From NCBI GenBank assembly GCA_030951045.1, contig JAUZQJ010000043.1, positions 1 through 44,383 on the forward strand: a stretch of DNA of 44,383 nucleotides, given 5' to 3'. Below, one piece after another: positions 26,342 to 36,680 of the stretch. Position numbers and translations under genes: made by a program. The first letter of the stretch is position 1, and every line of letters starts with the position of its first letter. This stretch comes from Mariprofundus sp. Lineage in GTDB: Bacteria > Pseudomonadota > Zetaproteobacteria > Mariprofundales > Mariprofundaceae. Below the pieces are notes generated by a model, which did not search any database, was not told where the DNA came from, and worked only from the letters and a program-made list of their open reading frames with translations.

Positions 26342-26370
26342 TTGTCACGAGGCTGGGGTGACGCTAAAAT
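26342..26370 (+). promoter_or_regulatory. Sigma70 promoter of the atp operon
   Basis: TTGTCA (26342-26347), 17-nt spacer, TAAAAT (26365-26370): each box matches 5 of 6. Expected start near 26377, leaving about 70 nt of leader that includes the palindromic ACAACTACGTTGT (26401-26413). Confidence 0.7.
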
Positions 26371-26448
26371 CCGCTTCGAAAAATGAGGGGTAGGGGACTT
26401 ACAACTACGTTGTAGAGCATCTTATCAGTTTACTGGGGAGTTAAAGCT

Positions 26449-26817
26449 CTGGAAAATTTAACTGCACTGTCGCGAATTATTCGCATGCAGGTTATAGCGG
26501 GAATCCTCGGTTGTTTGATTTTGCTGGTGTTAGGTTATGCTGCATTTGCAACTGCTTTTATTTATGGTGTGTTGCTGATGATTGTGAACGCGTGGCTACT
26601 AGCGCACAGGCTGAATCAGGCTAGTGAATTGAGTGTAGAAGCAATTCAGCGTTCCATATATGCCGGAGCTGCAATGCGCTTCGTGATTCTGATAGCAGGG
26701 TTGTTATTGGGTCATTTGTTTGCTTTGCATCTAATGGTGATTGCGGCCGGAATGTTTGTGGCGCAAGTATTGGTTTATATGATTGCCTTGATTGATTTGC
26801 GAAAAGAATCGATTTGA
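26449..26817 (+). CDS. atpI: ATP synthase subunit I (AtpI)
   Basis: Small hydrophobic protein with four predicted helices. AtpI assists c-ring assembly and sits first in most bacterial atp operons, as here. The start is unusual. The first in-frame ATG (26485, 110 aa) has no Shine-Dalgarno and would begin inside the leading amphipathic segment. A CTG at 26449 has GGGGAG at 26435-26440, 8 nt upstream, and gives ENLTALSRIIR ahead of the first helix. No ATG, GTG or TTG lies in between. I give the CTG start with caution. Confidence 0.75.
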   Translation: MENLTALSRIIRMQVIAGILGCLILLVLGYAAFATAFIYGVLLMIVNAWLLAHRLNQASELSVEAIQRSIYAGAAMRFVILIAGLLLGHLFALHLMVIAAGMFVAQVLVYMIALIDLRKESI

Positions 26818-26877
26818 GGAAGATGAATTCGATCAGAGGTTGTCTGATCGTTGAAAAAGAGTTTAAGGGAGACCGGT

Positions 26878-27702
26878 TTGGCTGAAACAAGTCATGGTGA
26901 AGGCGGCATTGCTGGACATCTTCAATATTGGACACTGAAAATTGATGAGTCTAATCCATTCATGCAAATCCATCTCGATACAATGTTGGTTTCAATTGTT
27001 GTAGCTGCAGGGCTGTTTATCTTTGCTTTGTGGTTGAAGAATCGTTTGGTTGAAGGTGCGCCTACTGGTGCGCAAAACTTCATGGAATCTGTAGTCGGGT
27101 TTATTGACCAGACAGTTACAGATAATTTCCCTGTTCACAATCCGCTGATCGCGCCACTCGCGTTCACGGTGTTTGTTTTTATAGCTTTAATCAACACGAT
27201 CGATATTTTACCAGCCTTTCTGATTGGTAATGTAGCCCACGTGTTTGGTGTTGAACATTTCCGTCCTGTACCTACTAATGATCTTAACTTGCCGGCAGCA
27301 ATGGCAGTCTCGGTGTTTGTGTTGGTGCTTTATTATGAGTTCAAGCTCAAGCCTATGCATTTCTTAAGAGAATTAGTGATGGAGCCTTTTACCAGTTTGG
27401 TTCCAATCTATCTTAAGCCGTTTGTTATGCCGATCAACTTGATTTTGAAAGTGGTTGAAGAAATTGCTAAACCGCTAAGTCTTTCCTTCCGTCTGTTCGG
27501 TAATATGTTCGCCGGTGAGGTTATCTTCCTGTTGATTGCATTCCTGTTGTTGGGTGGTGGTGCAGTGGGTATGGCAGCAGGTTTCTTTGTTGGTCTTGCC
27601 TGGACTATGTTCCATCTGTTTATCGGGCTTTTGCAGGCATTCATCTTCATGATTCTGACGGTGGTGTATCTATCAATAGCACATCAACCGGTAGAGCACT
27701 GA
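26878..27702 (+). CDS. atpB: ATP synthase F0 subunit a
   Basis: Proton-channel subunit a, 274 aa. The essential arginine lies in LSLSFRLFGNMFAGEVIFLL (equivalent of E. coli R210). The helix-5 segment and the C-terminal AFIFMILTVVYLSIAHQPVEH are intact. I chose the TTG at 26878 because AAGGGAG is 6 nt upstream; a TTG at 26851 extends the frame by nine codons with a worse site. Confidence 0.95.
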   Translation: MAETSHGEGGIAGHLQYWTLKIDESNPFMQIHLDTMLVSIVVAAGLFIFALWLKNRLVEGAPTGAQNFMESVVGFIDQTVTDNFPVHNPLIAPLAFTVFVFIALINTIDILPAFLIGNVAHVFGVEHFRPVPTNDLNLPAAMAVSVFVLVLYYEFKLKPMHFLRELVMEPFTSLVPIYLKPFVMPINLILKVVEEIAKPLSLSFRLFGNMFAGEVIFLLIAFLLLGGGAVGMAAGFFVGLAWTMFHLFIGLLQAFIFMILTVVYLSIAHQPVEH

Positions 27703-27752
27703 TTAGTTTTTCAAAGCACTATATTAAAATATAAAGGAAAGGAGTACATAAA

Positions 27753-28007
27753 ATGGACGCAAATATTATTATTACAGCTGCAACTGCAATTTCGGTTGGT
27801 GTTATTCTCGCTGCCGCAGGACTTGGTTCTGCAATCGGTTGGGGTCTCATCTGTTCAAAAGCACTAGAAGGTATTTCTCGTCAGCCAGAAATGCGCCCTC
27901 AGTTGATGTTCAACATGTTTATCTTCGCTGGTTTGATGGAGTCTTTCCCTTTCATCATCATGGCATTCGCTCTGTGGTTCTTGTTCGCTAACCCGTTCTT
28001 GGGCTGA
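27753..28007 (+). CDS. atpE: ATP synthase F0 subunit c
   Basis: Ring-forming proteolipid, 84 aa: two helices joined by the polar loop SRQPEMRP. The ion-binding carboxylate is E63 in GLMESFPFI. The glycine-rich first helix (AAGLGSAIGWG) lacks the Gln of known sodium-binding c subunits, and a Pro follows Ser after E63, so proton coupling is most likely. The AGGAAAGGAG ribosome-binding region is strong, as expected for the most abundant subunit. Confidence 0.96.
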   Translation: MDANIIITAATAISVGVILAAAGLGSAIGWGLICSKALEGISRQPEMRPQLMFNMFIFAGLMESFPFIIMAFALWFLFANPFLG

Positions 28008-28054
28008 TTGTAAAAAGAACTGCTGAAAGAATTAATGATTAAAGAGGAGGTCAT

Positions 28055-28537
28055 ATGAGTTTAGACCTGACATTTATTGGTCAGATTGTTGTTTTCCTGA
28101 CATTGGTTTTCCTGATGAGGAAGTACCTGTACGGTCCAATGGCCGAATTGATGGAAGCGCGTTCTAACAAAATTGCTGAAGGTTTGGCTGCTGCAGATGC
28201 TGGTAAAGAAGCTTTTGCAAAAGCACAAGCTGAAATTGCTGAGCAATTGAATGAGGCACGTGCAAAAGCTGTAGAGATTATCGCTGCTGCTGAAAAGCGT
28301 GCTGCAGAACTTAGTGAAGAATCAGTAACCAGAGCACGTAACGAAGCCGAAGCAATTATTGACTCTGCTCGTGAAGAAGTAGGCGCTGAGCTTAATCGTG
28401 CCAGGCAGACACTGCGTGCCGAAGTCGCTGATATTGCAATGCTTGCTGCTGAACAGGTTGTTGAAGCAGAGCTTGATGCATCACGCCATACCAAGTTGAT
28501 AGAAGGTATTGTCAATAAGGGTTTTGGTAACGCATGA
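28055..28537 (+). CDS. atpF: ATP synthase F0 subunit b
   Basis: Peripheral-stalk subunit, 160 aa: one N-terminal membrane helix (LTFIGQIVVFLTLVFLMRKY) then a long charged alpha-helix rich in Ala, Glu and Lys for dimerisation. GAGGAGG precedes the ATG. Only one b-type gene is present. It overlaps atpH (ATGA). Confidence 0.95.
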   Translation: MSLDLTFIGQIVVFLTLVFLMRKYLYGPMAELMEARSNKIAEGLAAADAGKEAFAKAQAEIAEQLNEARAKAVEIIAAAEKRAAELSEESVTRARNEAEAIIDSAREEVGAELNRARQTLRAEVADIAMLAAEQVVEAELDASRHTKLIEGIVNKGFGNA

Positions 28538-29058
28538 GTACCACACAAATATCCCGTCGTTACGCAGTCGCCCTGTTTGAATTGATTGGCGAAGGTGTGG
28601 ATTTGCGGGAAGACCTTGCTAAGGCAGCTTCTATAGTTGCTCTGGATGAAGTGTCTGAGGTGGTCGCTTCACCAGAATACCCTGCTTCACTGAAGCAGGA
28701 TGTTGTCGTTACCGCCGTTGGTGAAAAGATAGCACCGGAAGTTGATCGCTTGCTGGCTGTGCTGGCAGAGCGTGAAAAGCTTTCTCTGTTGCCTGAGATT
28801 TCAGCTCTCGTTGAAGAGATGATTCGTTTGGCTGAAAGTGAAATTGATGCGGAAGTCACTGTTGCTGCTAAGCTTAATAAGGCTATAACAGATAAGTTGA
28901 CTAAGGCCTTAGAAGATACAACAGGCAAAAAAGTGCGTGTAAGCGTAACTCAGGATAAAGCTATCCTTGGTGGCATGGTTGTCCGGATTGGTGACCGTAA
29001 AATAGATTATTCGTTGCGTTCGAAGTTGGCCGGTTTACACCGCGTTCTTGCTTCTTAA
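28534..29058 (+). CDS. atpH: ATP synthase F1 subunit delta
   Basis: Delta (OSCP-type) subunit, 174 aa, linking the b stalk to the alpha subunits. The start TTQISRRYAVALFELIGEG and the C-terminal ILGGMVVRIGDRKIDYSLRS are family signatures. Starts in the last codons of atpF. Confidence 0.95.
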   Translation: MSTTQISRRYAVALFELIGEGVDLREDLAKAASIVALDEVSEVVASPEYPASLKQDVVVTAVGEKIAPEVDRLLAVLAEREKLSLLPEISALVEEMIRLAESEIDAEVTVAAKLNKAITDKLTKALEDTTGKKVRVSVTQDKAILGGMVVRIGDRKIDYSLRSKLAGLHRVLAS

Positions 29059-29089
29059 GTAACAGACTGAGTATTAGAGGAAAACAGAC

Positions 29090-30631
29090 ATGAAGCTCGA
29101 TACCACAGAAATTAGTTCAATTATTAAAGACAAGATCAAAGGCTTTGAAGTCAGTGCCGCTGATGCCAACGTTGGTCGTATTGTATCCGTTGGTGATGGC
29201 GTTGCCTTGATTCACGGTCTTTCCGGCGCAATGGCTGGTGAAAGGCTTGAGAGGCCCGGCGGCATCATGGCTATGGTTCTTAACCTTGAAGAAGACAGCG
29301 TTGGTGCTGTGATCTTCGGTGAATTCACTACCTTGTCTGAAGGTGATGAAGTCAAATGTACTGGTAAGATTTTTGAAGTGCCGGTTGGCCCTGAACTTAA
29401 AGGTCGTGTAGTGAATGCATTGGGACAGCCTATTGATGGCAAGGGCCCGGTTAAAACTACACAAACTGATGCAGTTGAGAAAATTGCACCTGGTGTAATT
29501 GAACGTAAATCAGTTGATCAGCCTTTACAGACTGGTATTAAATCCATTGATGCAATGGTACCTGTTGGTCGTGGTCAGCGTGAGTTGATTATTGGTGATA
29601 GACAGACTGGTAAAACAGCGATTGCAATCGACTCCATCATCAGCCAGAAAGATACAGGTGTTACCTGTGTGTATGTGGCAGTGGGTCAGAAGGCCTCTAC
29701 TGTTGCAACTGTAGTACGTACTTTGAGTGAACATGGCGCATTGGATAATACCATTATCGTTTCTGCATCAGCCTCTGAATCTGCTGCACTGCAATATCTT
29801 GCTCCATATGCTGGTTGCACGATGGGCGAATACTTCCGTGATCGTGGTGAAGATGCACTGATTGTGTATGATGATCTGACTAAACAGGCTTGGGCTTATC
29901 GTCAGGTTTCTTTGATTTTGCGTCGTCCTCCGGGTCGTGAAGCATATCCTGGTGACGTGTTCTATTTGCACTCCCGTTTGTTGGAACGTGCATCTCGCGT
30001 AGATGAAACATATGTTGAAAAATTCACCAACGGTGAAGTGAAAGGTAAAACAGGTTCATTGACTGCATTACCAATCATTGAAACACAGGAAGGCGATGTA
30101 TCTGCATTCGTACCTACCAACGTAATTTCTATTACTGATGGTCAGATTTTCCTTGAAACTGCGATGTTCAACTCAGGTCAGCGTCCGGCAATTAATGCTG
30201 GTCTGTCTGTATCCCGTGTTGGTGGTGCTGCTCAGACTAAAGCGATGAAGAAAGTTGGTGGCGGTTTACGTCTCGATCTTGCTCAGTATCGTGAATTGGC
30301 TGCATTCGCACAGTTTGCATCAGATTTGGATGCTGCTACTCGTCAACAGATTGAACGTGGTAAACGTGGCGTTGAAGTGCTGAAGCAGGATGAAAATGCT
30401 CCACAGTCTGTTGCTGAAATGACTGCAATTCTTTATGCACTGAATAATGGTGATCTGGATGATGTTGATTCCAAGAAGATCGTTGCATTTGAGAAGGCAT
30501 ACCTTGCATGCCTGAAATCATCACACGCTTCATTGATGGACGGTTTGAACGCTGCTCCGGCATTGAACGAGAAGGTCGAAGAGGGTTTGCAGAATGCGAT
30601 TGCAGACTTTAAATCGACTGGCACGTACTGA
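29090..30631 (+). CDS. atpA: ATP synthase F1 subunit alpha
   Basis: Regulatory nucleotide-binding subunit, 513 aa, full length. Walker A is GDRQTGKT (K175). The Walker B region is [19 protein letters not shown]. The arginine finger lies in [12 protein letters not shown]. The N-terminal beta-barrel is complete. In contrast to atpD, no segment is missing, which argues against general poor quality of this stretch. Confidence 0.98.
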   Translation: MKLDTTEISSIIKDKIKGFEVSAADANVGRIVSVGDGVALIHGLSGAMAGERLERPGGIMAMVLNLEEDSVGAVIFGEFTTLSEGDEVKCTGKIFEVPVGPELKGRVVNALGQPIDGKGPVKTTQTDAVEKIAPGVIERKSVDQPLQTGIKSIDAMVPVGRGQRELIIGDRQTGKTAIAIDSIISQKDTGVTCVYVAVGQKASTVATVVRTLSEHGALDNTIIVSASASESAALQYLAPYAGCTMGEYFRDRGEDALIVYDDLTKQAWAYRQVSLILRRPPGREAYPGDVFYLHSRLLERASRVDETYVEKFTNGEVKGKTGSLTALPIIETQEGDVSAFVPTNVISITDGQIFLETAMFNSGQRPAINAGLSVSRVGGAAQTKAMKKVGGGLRLDLAQYRELAAFAQFASDLDAATRQQIERGKRGVEVLKQDENAPQSVAEMTAILYALNNGDLDDVDSKKIVAFEKAYLACLKSSHASLMDGLNAAPALNEKVEEGLQNAIADFKSTGTY

Positions 30632-30644
30632 TTAGGATCTAGTC

Positions 30645-31502
30645 ATGGCATCTGCTAAGGAAATACGCACTCAAATCAAGGCTATCCAGAACACTGGTAA
30701 AATTACCAAGGCGATGGAAATGGTTGCCGCATCTAAGATGCGTAAAGCACAGGCTCGTGTGATTGAAGCGCGCGCCTACGCTGAAGGCATCAAACGTGTG
30801 GTTGGAAATTTGATGGGCGCACACCCTGAATTTCAACACTCTTTTTTAGTTGAACGCGATGTGGTCAAGAAAGTTGGCGTCATTGTAATCACTACCGATA
30901 AAGGATTGTGTGGTGGTTTGAATACCAATGCACTGAAAGCTGCTCTGGGTTTAATGAAAGAACAGACCGCCGATGTTGAAGTGTTCACTATTGGGCGTCG
31001 TGCCGGTTCATTCATGCGCCGCATTGGTGCGGATGTTGAAGGCGTAGCAGAAAATATTCCTGATTCTCCGGAATTGGCTGATATTTTAGGTGTTATTACA
31101 CTGGCCATTGAAAAATTCAAAGATGGTGGCATCGACGAACTGCATCTGGTCTATTCTGAATTTGTAAATACCATGACTCAGAAACCAACTACAATGCAGT
31201 TGATTCCTTGTCCTGTTCCTGAAGAAAAAGATGAATCAGGTTACTGGGATTATCTGTACGAACCTGAAGCGAAGATTGTGCTTGAAGGCATTCTACGTCG
31301 TTATGTTGAATCGTTGATTTATCAGGCAATGTTGGAAAACAAAGCATGTGAACAATCGGCTCGTATGGTTGCGATGAAAGCTGCTACTGATAATGCTAAG
31401 GATATCGTTAAAGATCTTAGCATCACATATAACAAGGCCCGTCAGGCCGCCATTACGCAGGAGCTGGCTGAAATTTGTGCCGGTGCAGCTGCGGCTGGTT
31501 AA
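30645..31502 (+). CDS. atpG: ATP synthase F1 subunit gamma
   Basis: Central rotor shaft, 285 aa. N-terminal coiled coil: ASAKEIRTQIKAIQNTGKIT, KAMEMVAASKMRKAQ. Family motif ITTDKGLCGGLN. C-terminal helix: ARMVAMKAATDNAKDIVKDL. The sequence is complete. Confidence 0.97.
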   Translation: MASAKEIRTQIKAIQNTGKITKAMEMVAASKMRKAQARVIEARAYAEGIKRVVGNLMGAHPEFQHSFLVERDVVKKVGVIVITTDKGLCGGLNTNALKAALGLMKEQTADVEVFTIGRRAGSFMRRIGADVEGVAENIPDSPELADILGVITLAIEKFKDGGIDELHLVYSEFVNTMTQKPTTMQLIPCPVPEEKDESGYWDYLYEPEAKIVLEGILRRYVESLIYQAMLENKACEQSARMVAMKAATDNAKDIVKDLSITYNKARQAAITQELAEICAGAAAAG

Positions 31503-31522
31503 TAAGTTTAAAGATTAAGTGA

Positions 31523-32844
<1,322 letters not shown>

Positions 32845-32845
<1 letters not shown>

Positions 32846-33255
32846 TGGCTTCCACTATGCAAGTATTGGTCGCTACGGCTGAGCGCGAAGTGTATCGCGG
32901 TGATGCTGAGTTTTTGGTTGCTCCCGGAGCTTCTGGTGAACTTGGTATCTTCCCAAAGCATAGCCCGTTATTAGCAGCCTTAACTACTGGTGAGCTGAGA
33001 ATCACTGTAGATGGACAGGTGGATGAAGTATTTGTTTCAGGCGGCTTTATTGAAGTTCAACCTGATATGATTACGGTACTGTCTGATGCCGCCGAACGCG
33101 CTGGTGATATTGATGAAGCAGCAGCTATAGAAGCAGAACGTATTGCCAAAGACGTTGTTGAAACGCATCAAGGTGATGTTGATTATGCTAAAGCTGAAGC
33201 TGAATTGGCCATGACAACTGCACGGCTGGCTTGGATTAAAAAGAAAAAGAGATAA
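32845..33255 (+). CDS. atpC: ATP synthase F1 subunit epsilon
   Basis: Rotor subunit, 136 aa: N-terminal beta-sandwich (LVAPGASGELGIFPKHSPLL) and a C-terminal two-helix domain rich in Ala and Glu that can inhibit hydrolysis. Starts at a TAATG junction with atpD, so the atpD lesion, being in frame, does not uncouple it. Ends 18 nt before the operon terminator. Confidence 0.96.
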
Positions 33256-33272
33256 GCATTTCTTATCTATTG

Positions 33273-33303
33273 AAAGGGTCGCCATTGTGCGACCCTTTTT
33301 TTT
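33273..33303 (+). terminator. atp operon intrinsic terminator
   Basis: GGGTCGC (33276-33282), loop CATTGT, GCGACCC (33289-33295), then eight T. AAA precedes the stem. A strong classical terminator closing the atp transcript. Confidence 0.95.
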
Positions 33304-33321
33304 GTTAAAAAAACTGCAAAC

Positions 33322-33350
33322 TTGATACTTTCCACTATAATCGCTACAAA
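33322..33350 (+). promoter_or_regulatory. Possible glmU promoter
   Basis: TTGATA (33322-33327), 17-nt spacer, TACAAA (33345-33350). A perfect TATAAT at 33336-33341 is also present but lacks a spaced -35. One of these probably drives glmUS. Confidence 0.4.
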
Positions 33351-33378
33351 TCATTTATAAGTTATAAAGGGAGAACCA

Positions 33379-34776
33379 ATGACTCAATTTCATTACCCTG
33401 ATTTGCAGGTGTGCGTACTAGCTGCCGGTAAAGGCAAGCGTATGCGCTCCAATCTACCAAAGGTACTGCACAAAGTGCTTGGTAGAGCCATGATTGATCA
33501 TGTGCTTCACACTGTAGAGGCCTTACGACCCAAATCCATTGCTGTTGTCACTGGCCATGCGTCTGAGAAAGTACGCGAGCATGTCGGCCAGCCAGCTAAC
33601 CTCGACTGGGTTATTCAAGATAAACAGTTGGGGACTGGCCATGCTGTTCAACAGTGTGAAAAGGTCATTCGTGACGTGCGTGATGTGTTAATCGTCTGTG
33701 GCGACACACCGATGTTGTCGGCGGAGACACTTGCACGCTTAGTGGATGAACACAGAGCATCTGCTACCGATGTCACTGTACTTACTGCTAAACCCCTTAA
33801 CTCTTTTGGGTATGGACGCATTGTTCGTGATGAGAAGGGTAATGTTACCAGTATTGTTGAGCAGAAAGATGCTAGTGATGATCAGCGTTTAATTGGTGAG
33901 GTGAGCAGCGGTATCTATTGTGTGCGTCATGATGTGTTGTTTGATCTGCTACATGCCATCGACAATAGTAATGCTCAAGAAGAATATTATTTGCCCGATA
34001 TTGTGCCTTTGGCGCTAAACGCCGGACAAACCGTAGCTGCGGTTGCTATGGATGATTCTGATGAAATGGTCGGAGTAAATGATCGTGTTGATCTTGCGCA
34101 TGTCGAAGATTTGATGCAAAAACGTATTATCCAGGATTGGCAGCGTCGTGGTGTTACGATTGAAAAACCTGACACGGTGCGTATAGAAGCTGGTGTGAGT
34201 ATTGGCCTGGATACAACGATTCAGGCTGGTTGTTACCTGATTGGCGCTACGCAAATTGGTGATGAATGCAAAGTTGGTCCAAACGCTGTGCTCGTAGATG
34301 CACGTCTGGATGATCGTGTGAATGTATATGCATTCAGCCATATTCATGGTGCAGGTGTCGGTTCTGATACTGTGGTTGGTCCATATGCACGCTTGCGTCC
34401 AGGGGCTGCTTTGGATGAAAACGTACATGTGGGCAACTTTGTAGAAATCAAACAATCCGTTATCGGTGAAGGCAGTAAGGTCAATCATCTGAGCTATATT
34501 GGTGACAGTACGATTGGCTCAAACTGTAATATAGGTGCAGGTACGATTACCTGTAATTATGATGGTGCTAACAAGTTCGAAACTATCATTGGCGACAATG
34601 TCTTTGTCGGCTCTGATACCCAACTGGTGGCTCCGGTTTCTGTGGGTGATGATGCGACTATCGGTGCTGGCAGTACCATAACACGCAATGTTGATGCTGG
34701 AGGCCTTACACTTTCAGAACGCACTGCTACGCAGTATTTCTCTGACTGGAAGCGTCCACAAAAAGATAAACGCTAA
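33379..34776 (+). CDS. glmU: Bifunctional UDP-GlcNAc pyrophosphorylase / GlcN-1-P acetyltransferase
   Basis: A 465-aa enzyme making UDP-GlcNAc in two steps. N-terminal uridyltransferase: LAAGKGKRMRSNLPKVLH and the DKQLGTGHAV region. C-terminal left-handed beta-helix acetyltransferase with hexapeptide repeats (GAGTITCNYDGANK, GSDTQLVAPVSVG). AAAGGGAG is upstream of the ATG. The TAA overlaps the glmS ATG. The product feeds peptidoglycan, lipopolysaccharide and the PgaC polymerase encoded nearby. Confidence 0.97.
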   Translation: MTQFHYPDLQVCVLAAGKGKRMRSNLPKVLHKVLGRAMIDHVLHTVEALRPKSIAVVTGHASEKVREHVGQPANLDWVIQDKQLGTGHAVQQCEKVIRDVRDVLIVCGDTPMLSAETLARLVDEHRASATDVTVLTAKPLNSFGYGRIVRDEKGNVTSIVEQKDASDDQRLIGEVSSGIYCVRHDVLFDLLHAIDNSNAQEEYYLPDIVPLALNAGQTVAAVAMDDSDEMVGVNDRVDLAHVEDLMQKRIIQDWQRRGVTIEKPDTVRIEAGVSIGLDTTIQAGCYLIGATQIGDECKVGPNAVLVDARLDDRVNVYAFSHIHGAGVGSDTVVGPYARLRPGAALDENVHVGNFVEIKQSVIGEGSKVNHLSYIGDSTIGSNCNIGAGTITCNYDGANKFETIIGDNVFVGSDTQLVAPVSVGDDATIGAGSTITRNVDAGGLTLSERTATQYFSDWKRPQKDKR

Positions 34777-36602
34777 TGTGCGGTATTGTTGGAGCCATTT
34801 CTGAGAATAATGTACTCCCTCTGTTGCTTGAAGGGTTGCAGCGGCTCGAATACCGTGGATATGACTCGGCAGGGGTTGCGATCAGAGATGATCAGGGTGA
34901 GCTGAAACGGTTTAGAGCACTGGGTAAGGTGGCAGAACTCAAAACATTGGTAGAGCAGTCGCTCATCACCGGTAATTTGGGCATCGCGCATACACGCTGG
35001 GCAACGCATGGCGCTCCTGCAACACGCAATGCACATCCACATATGAGTGGAGTCAGGGTGGCCGTGGTTCATAATGGCATTATTGAAAACCATATTGCAT
35101 TGCGGGATCGCCTGATTGCTCTGGGGTATAGCTTTACGTCTGAAACCGATACCGAAGTGATTGCACACTTGATGGCGCATAAACTTGAATCAGGACTGTC
35201 ATTATTAGCTGCTGTTGTTGAGGCGGCCGCTGAACTGGATGGTGCATATGCGCTAGCGGCATCCAGTCCCGAGGACGCTGACAGGATCGTTGTGACACGC
35301 GAGGGTAGCCCGCTGGTTATCGGTATTGGTGAGGGTGAAAACTTTATTGCCTCCGATGTGGCTGCACTGCTTTCGGTGACGCGGCGATTCATTTTTCTTG
35401 AAGAGGGTGATGTTGCTGAAGTGCGCCGTGATGGTGTGACTGTCTATAATGCGAATGGGGATGTGGTTGAGCGTCCTGTCAAAGAGTCTGCGCTTTCCAA
35501 TACGAGTATCGATAAAGGGCCTTATGCGCATTACATGCTTAAGGAGATCTATGAACAGCCGAGTGTTATTTCTGAAACACTTGAAGGCCGTATTCACCAT
35601 GGGCGTCTGCTGGAAGCTAGTTTTGGTTATGAAACTACGGCGCTACTGGATAAGACTAAACATGTTCAAATTATTGCCTGTGGCACCAGCTATCACGCAG
35701 GCCTTGTTGCTAAATACTGGTTCGAGGAAGCGGGTATTTCCTGCAGTGTAGAAGTGGCTTCTGAATACCGCTATCGCAAGGCTGTTGTGCCTGATGGCTC
35801 ACTATTGATCACTATATCTCAATCCGGTGAAACGGCTGATACACTGGCCGCTTTGAAAGGCAGTCGATCACAGGGTTATATTGGTAGTTTGTGTGTCTGT
35901 AATGTGGCTGAAAGTTCATTGGTCAGAGAGTCGGACGTGTCATTGATGACCCGTGCTGGTACAGAAATTGGTGTTGCTTCCACCAAAGCCTTTACCACAC
36001 AATTGGTGGCTTTGCGTCTGCTGATGATCGCTTTGGCGCGACGCACAGGGCTGACTGCCGAGCAGGAAATGGCGCTAGTGAACGAGTTGCACGCTCTGCC
36101 GCGCCAGGTGGAAGTGGTGTTGCAGCTGGCTGATGAAATTCAGATTATGGCTGCTGATTTCTCTGATAAACATAATGCACTGTTTCTCGGTAGAGGGCCG
36201 TTTTATCCGGTTGCTATGGAAGGAGCGTTAAAGCTTAAGGAGATCTCCTATATCCATGCAGAGGCATATCCAGCCGGTGAGTTGAAACACGGTCCACTGG
36301 CGCTTGTGGATGAATCGATGCCAGTGGTTTGTGCGCTGCCCGATGATCCGTTGCTTGAAAAGGTGCTGTCCAATTTACAGGAAGTGCGCGCACGCGGTGG
36401 CGAGCTGTTCCTTTTCAGTGACCAGAAAGTAGATATTGGACTTGATCGTTATCAGAGCCTGACACTTTCAGATATCTATCCTGGTACTGCCCCTATCGTG
36501 TACAGCATTCCATTGCAGTTGTTGGCCTACCATGTTGCACTGATCAAAGGTACGGATGTCGATCAACCACGCAATCTCGCCAAGTCGGTTACAGTAGAAT
36601 AG
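34776..36602 (+). CDS. glmS: Glutamine-fructose-6-phosphate aminotransferase (isomerizing)
   Basis: A 608-aa cytoplasmic enzyme that forms glucosamine-6-phosphate. The N-terminal Ntn amidotransferase starts MCGIVGAI, giving nucleophile Cys2. THTRWATHG-type block: IAHTRWATHGAPATRNAHPH. Two SIS sugar-isomerase domains follow (ACGTSYHAG; SQSGETADT; GRGPFYPVAMEGALKLKEIS). The end LAKSVTVE is the family C-terminus. Co-translated with glmU. No glmS ribozyme is possible in the 0-nt gap. Confidence 0.98.
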   Translation: MCGIVGAISENNVLPLLLEGLQRLEYRGYDSAGVAIRDDQGELKRFRALGKVAELKTLVEQSLITGNLGIAHTRWATHGAPATRNAHPHMSGVRVAVVHNGIIENHIALRDRLIALGYSFTSETDTEVIAHLMAHKLESGLSLLAAVVEAAAELDGAYALAASSPEDADRIVVTREGSPLVIGIGEGENFIASDVAALLSVTRRFIFLEEGDVAEVRRDGVTVYNANGDVVERPVKESALSNTSIDKGPYAHYMLKEIYEQPSVISETLEGRIHHGRLLEASFGYETTALLDKTKHVQIIACGTSYHAGLVAKYWFEEAGISCSVEVASEYRYRKAVVPDGSLLITISQSGETADTLAALKGSRSQGYIGSLCVCNVAESSLVRESDVSLMTRAGTEIGVASTKAFTTQLVALRLLMIALARRTGLTAEQEMALVNELHALPRQVEVVLQLADEIQIMAADFSDKHNALFLGRGPFYPVAMEGALKLKEISYIHAEAYPAGELKHGPLALVDESMPVVCALPDDPLLEKVLSNLQEVRARGGELFLFSDQKVDIGLDRYQSLTLSDIYPGTAPIVYSIPLQLLAYHVALIKGTDVDQPRNLAKSVTVE

Positions 36603-36680
36603 TACCTTGGTTTGATTATGCAGAATGATTATTGCTTTATTATAGTAATAAATAATACAGCAAGGAGTGCTTCTGTTGAG

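Noticed and set aside
26383-26415. 10-codon leader ORF just after the atp promoter
   Set aside because: No ribosome-binding site and no regulatory codon run; likely chance.
27753-28007. Sodium-coupled c ring
   Set aside because: The Gln in helix 1 and the Glu-Ser-Thr pattern of sodium-type subunits are not present; only Glu-Ser is shared.
28035-28058. 7-codon mini-ORF ending in ATGA at the atpF start
   Set aside because: No Shine-Dalgarno and very short; the resemblance to the nuo mini-ORFs is probably chance created by the GAGGAGG ribosome-binding region.
34760-34790. glmS ribozyme
   Set aside because: glmU and glmS overlap by one base, leaving no room for a ribozyme leader.
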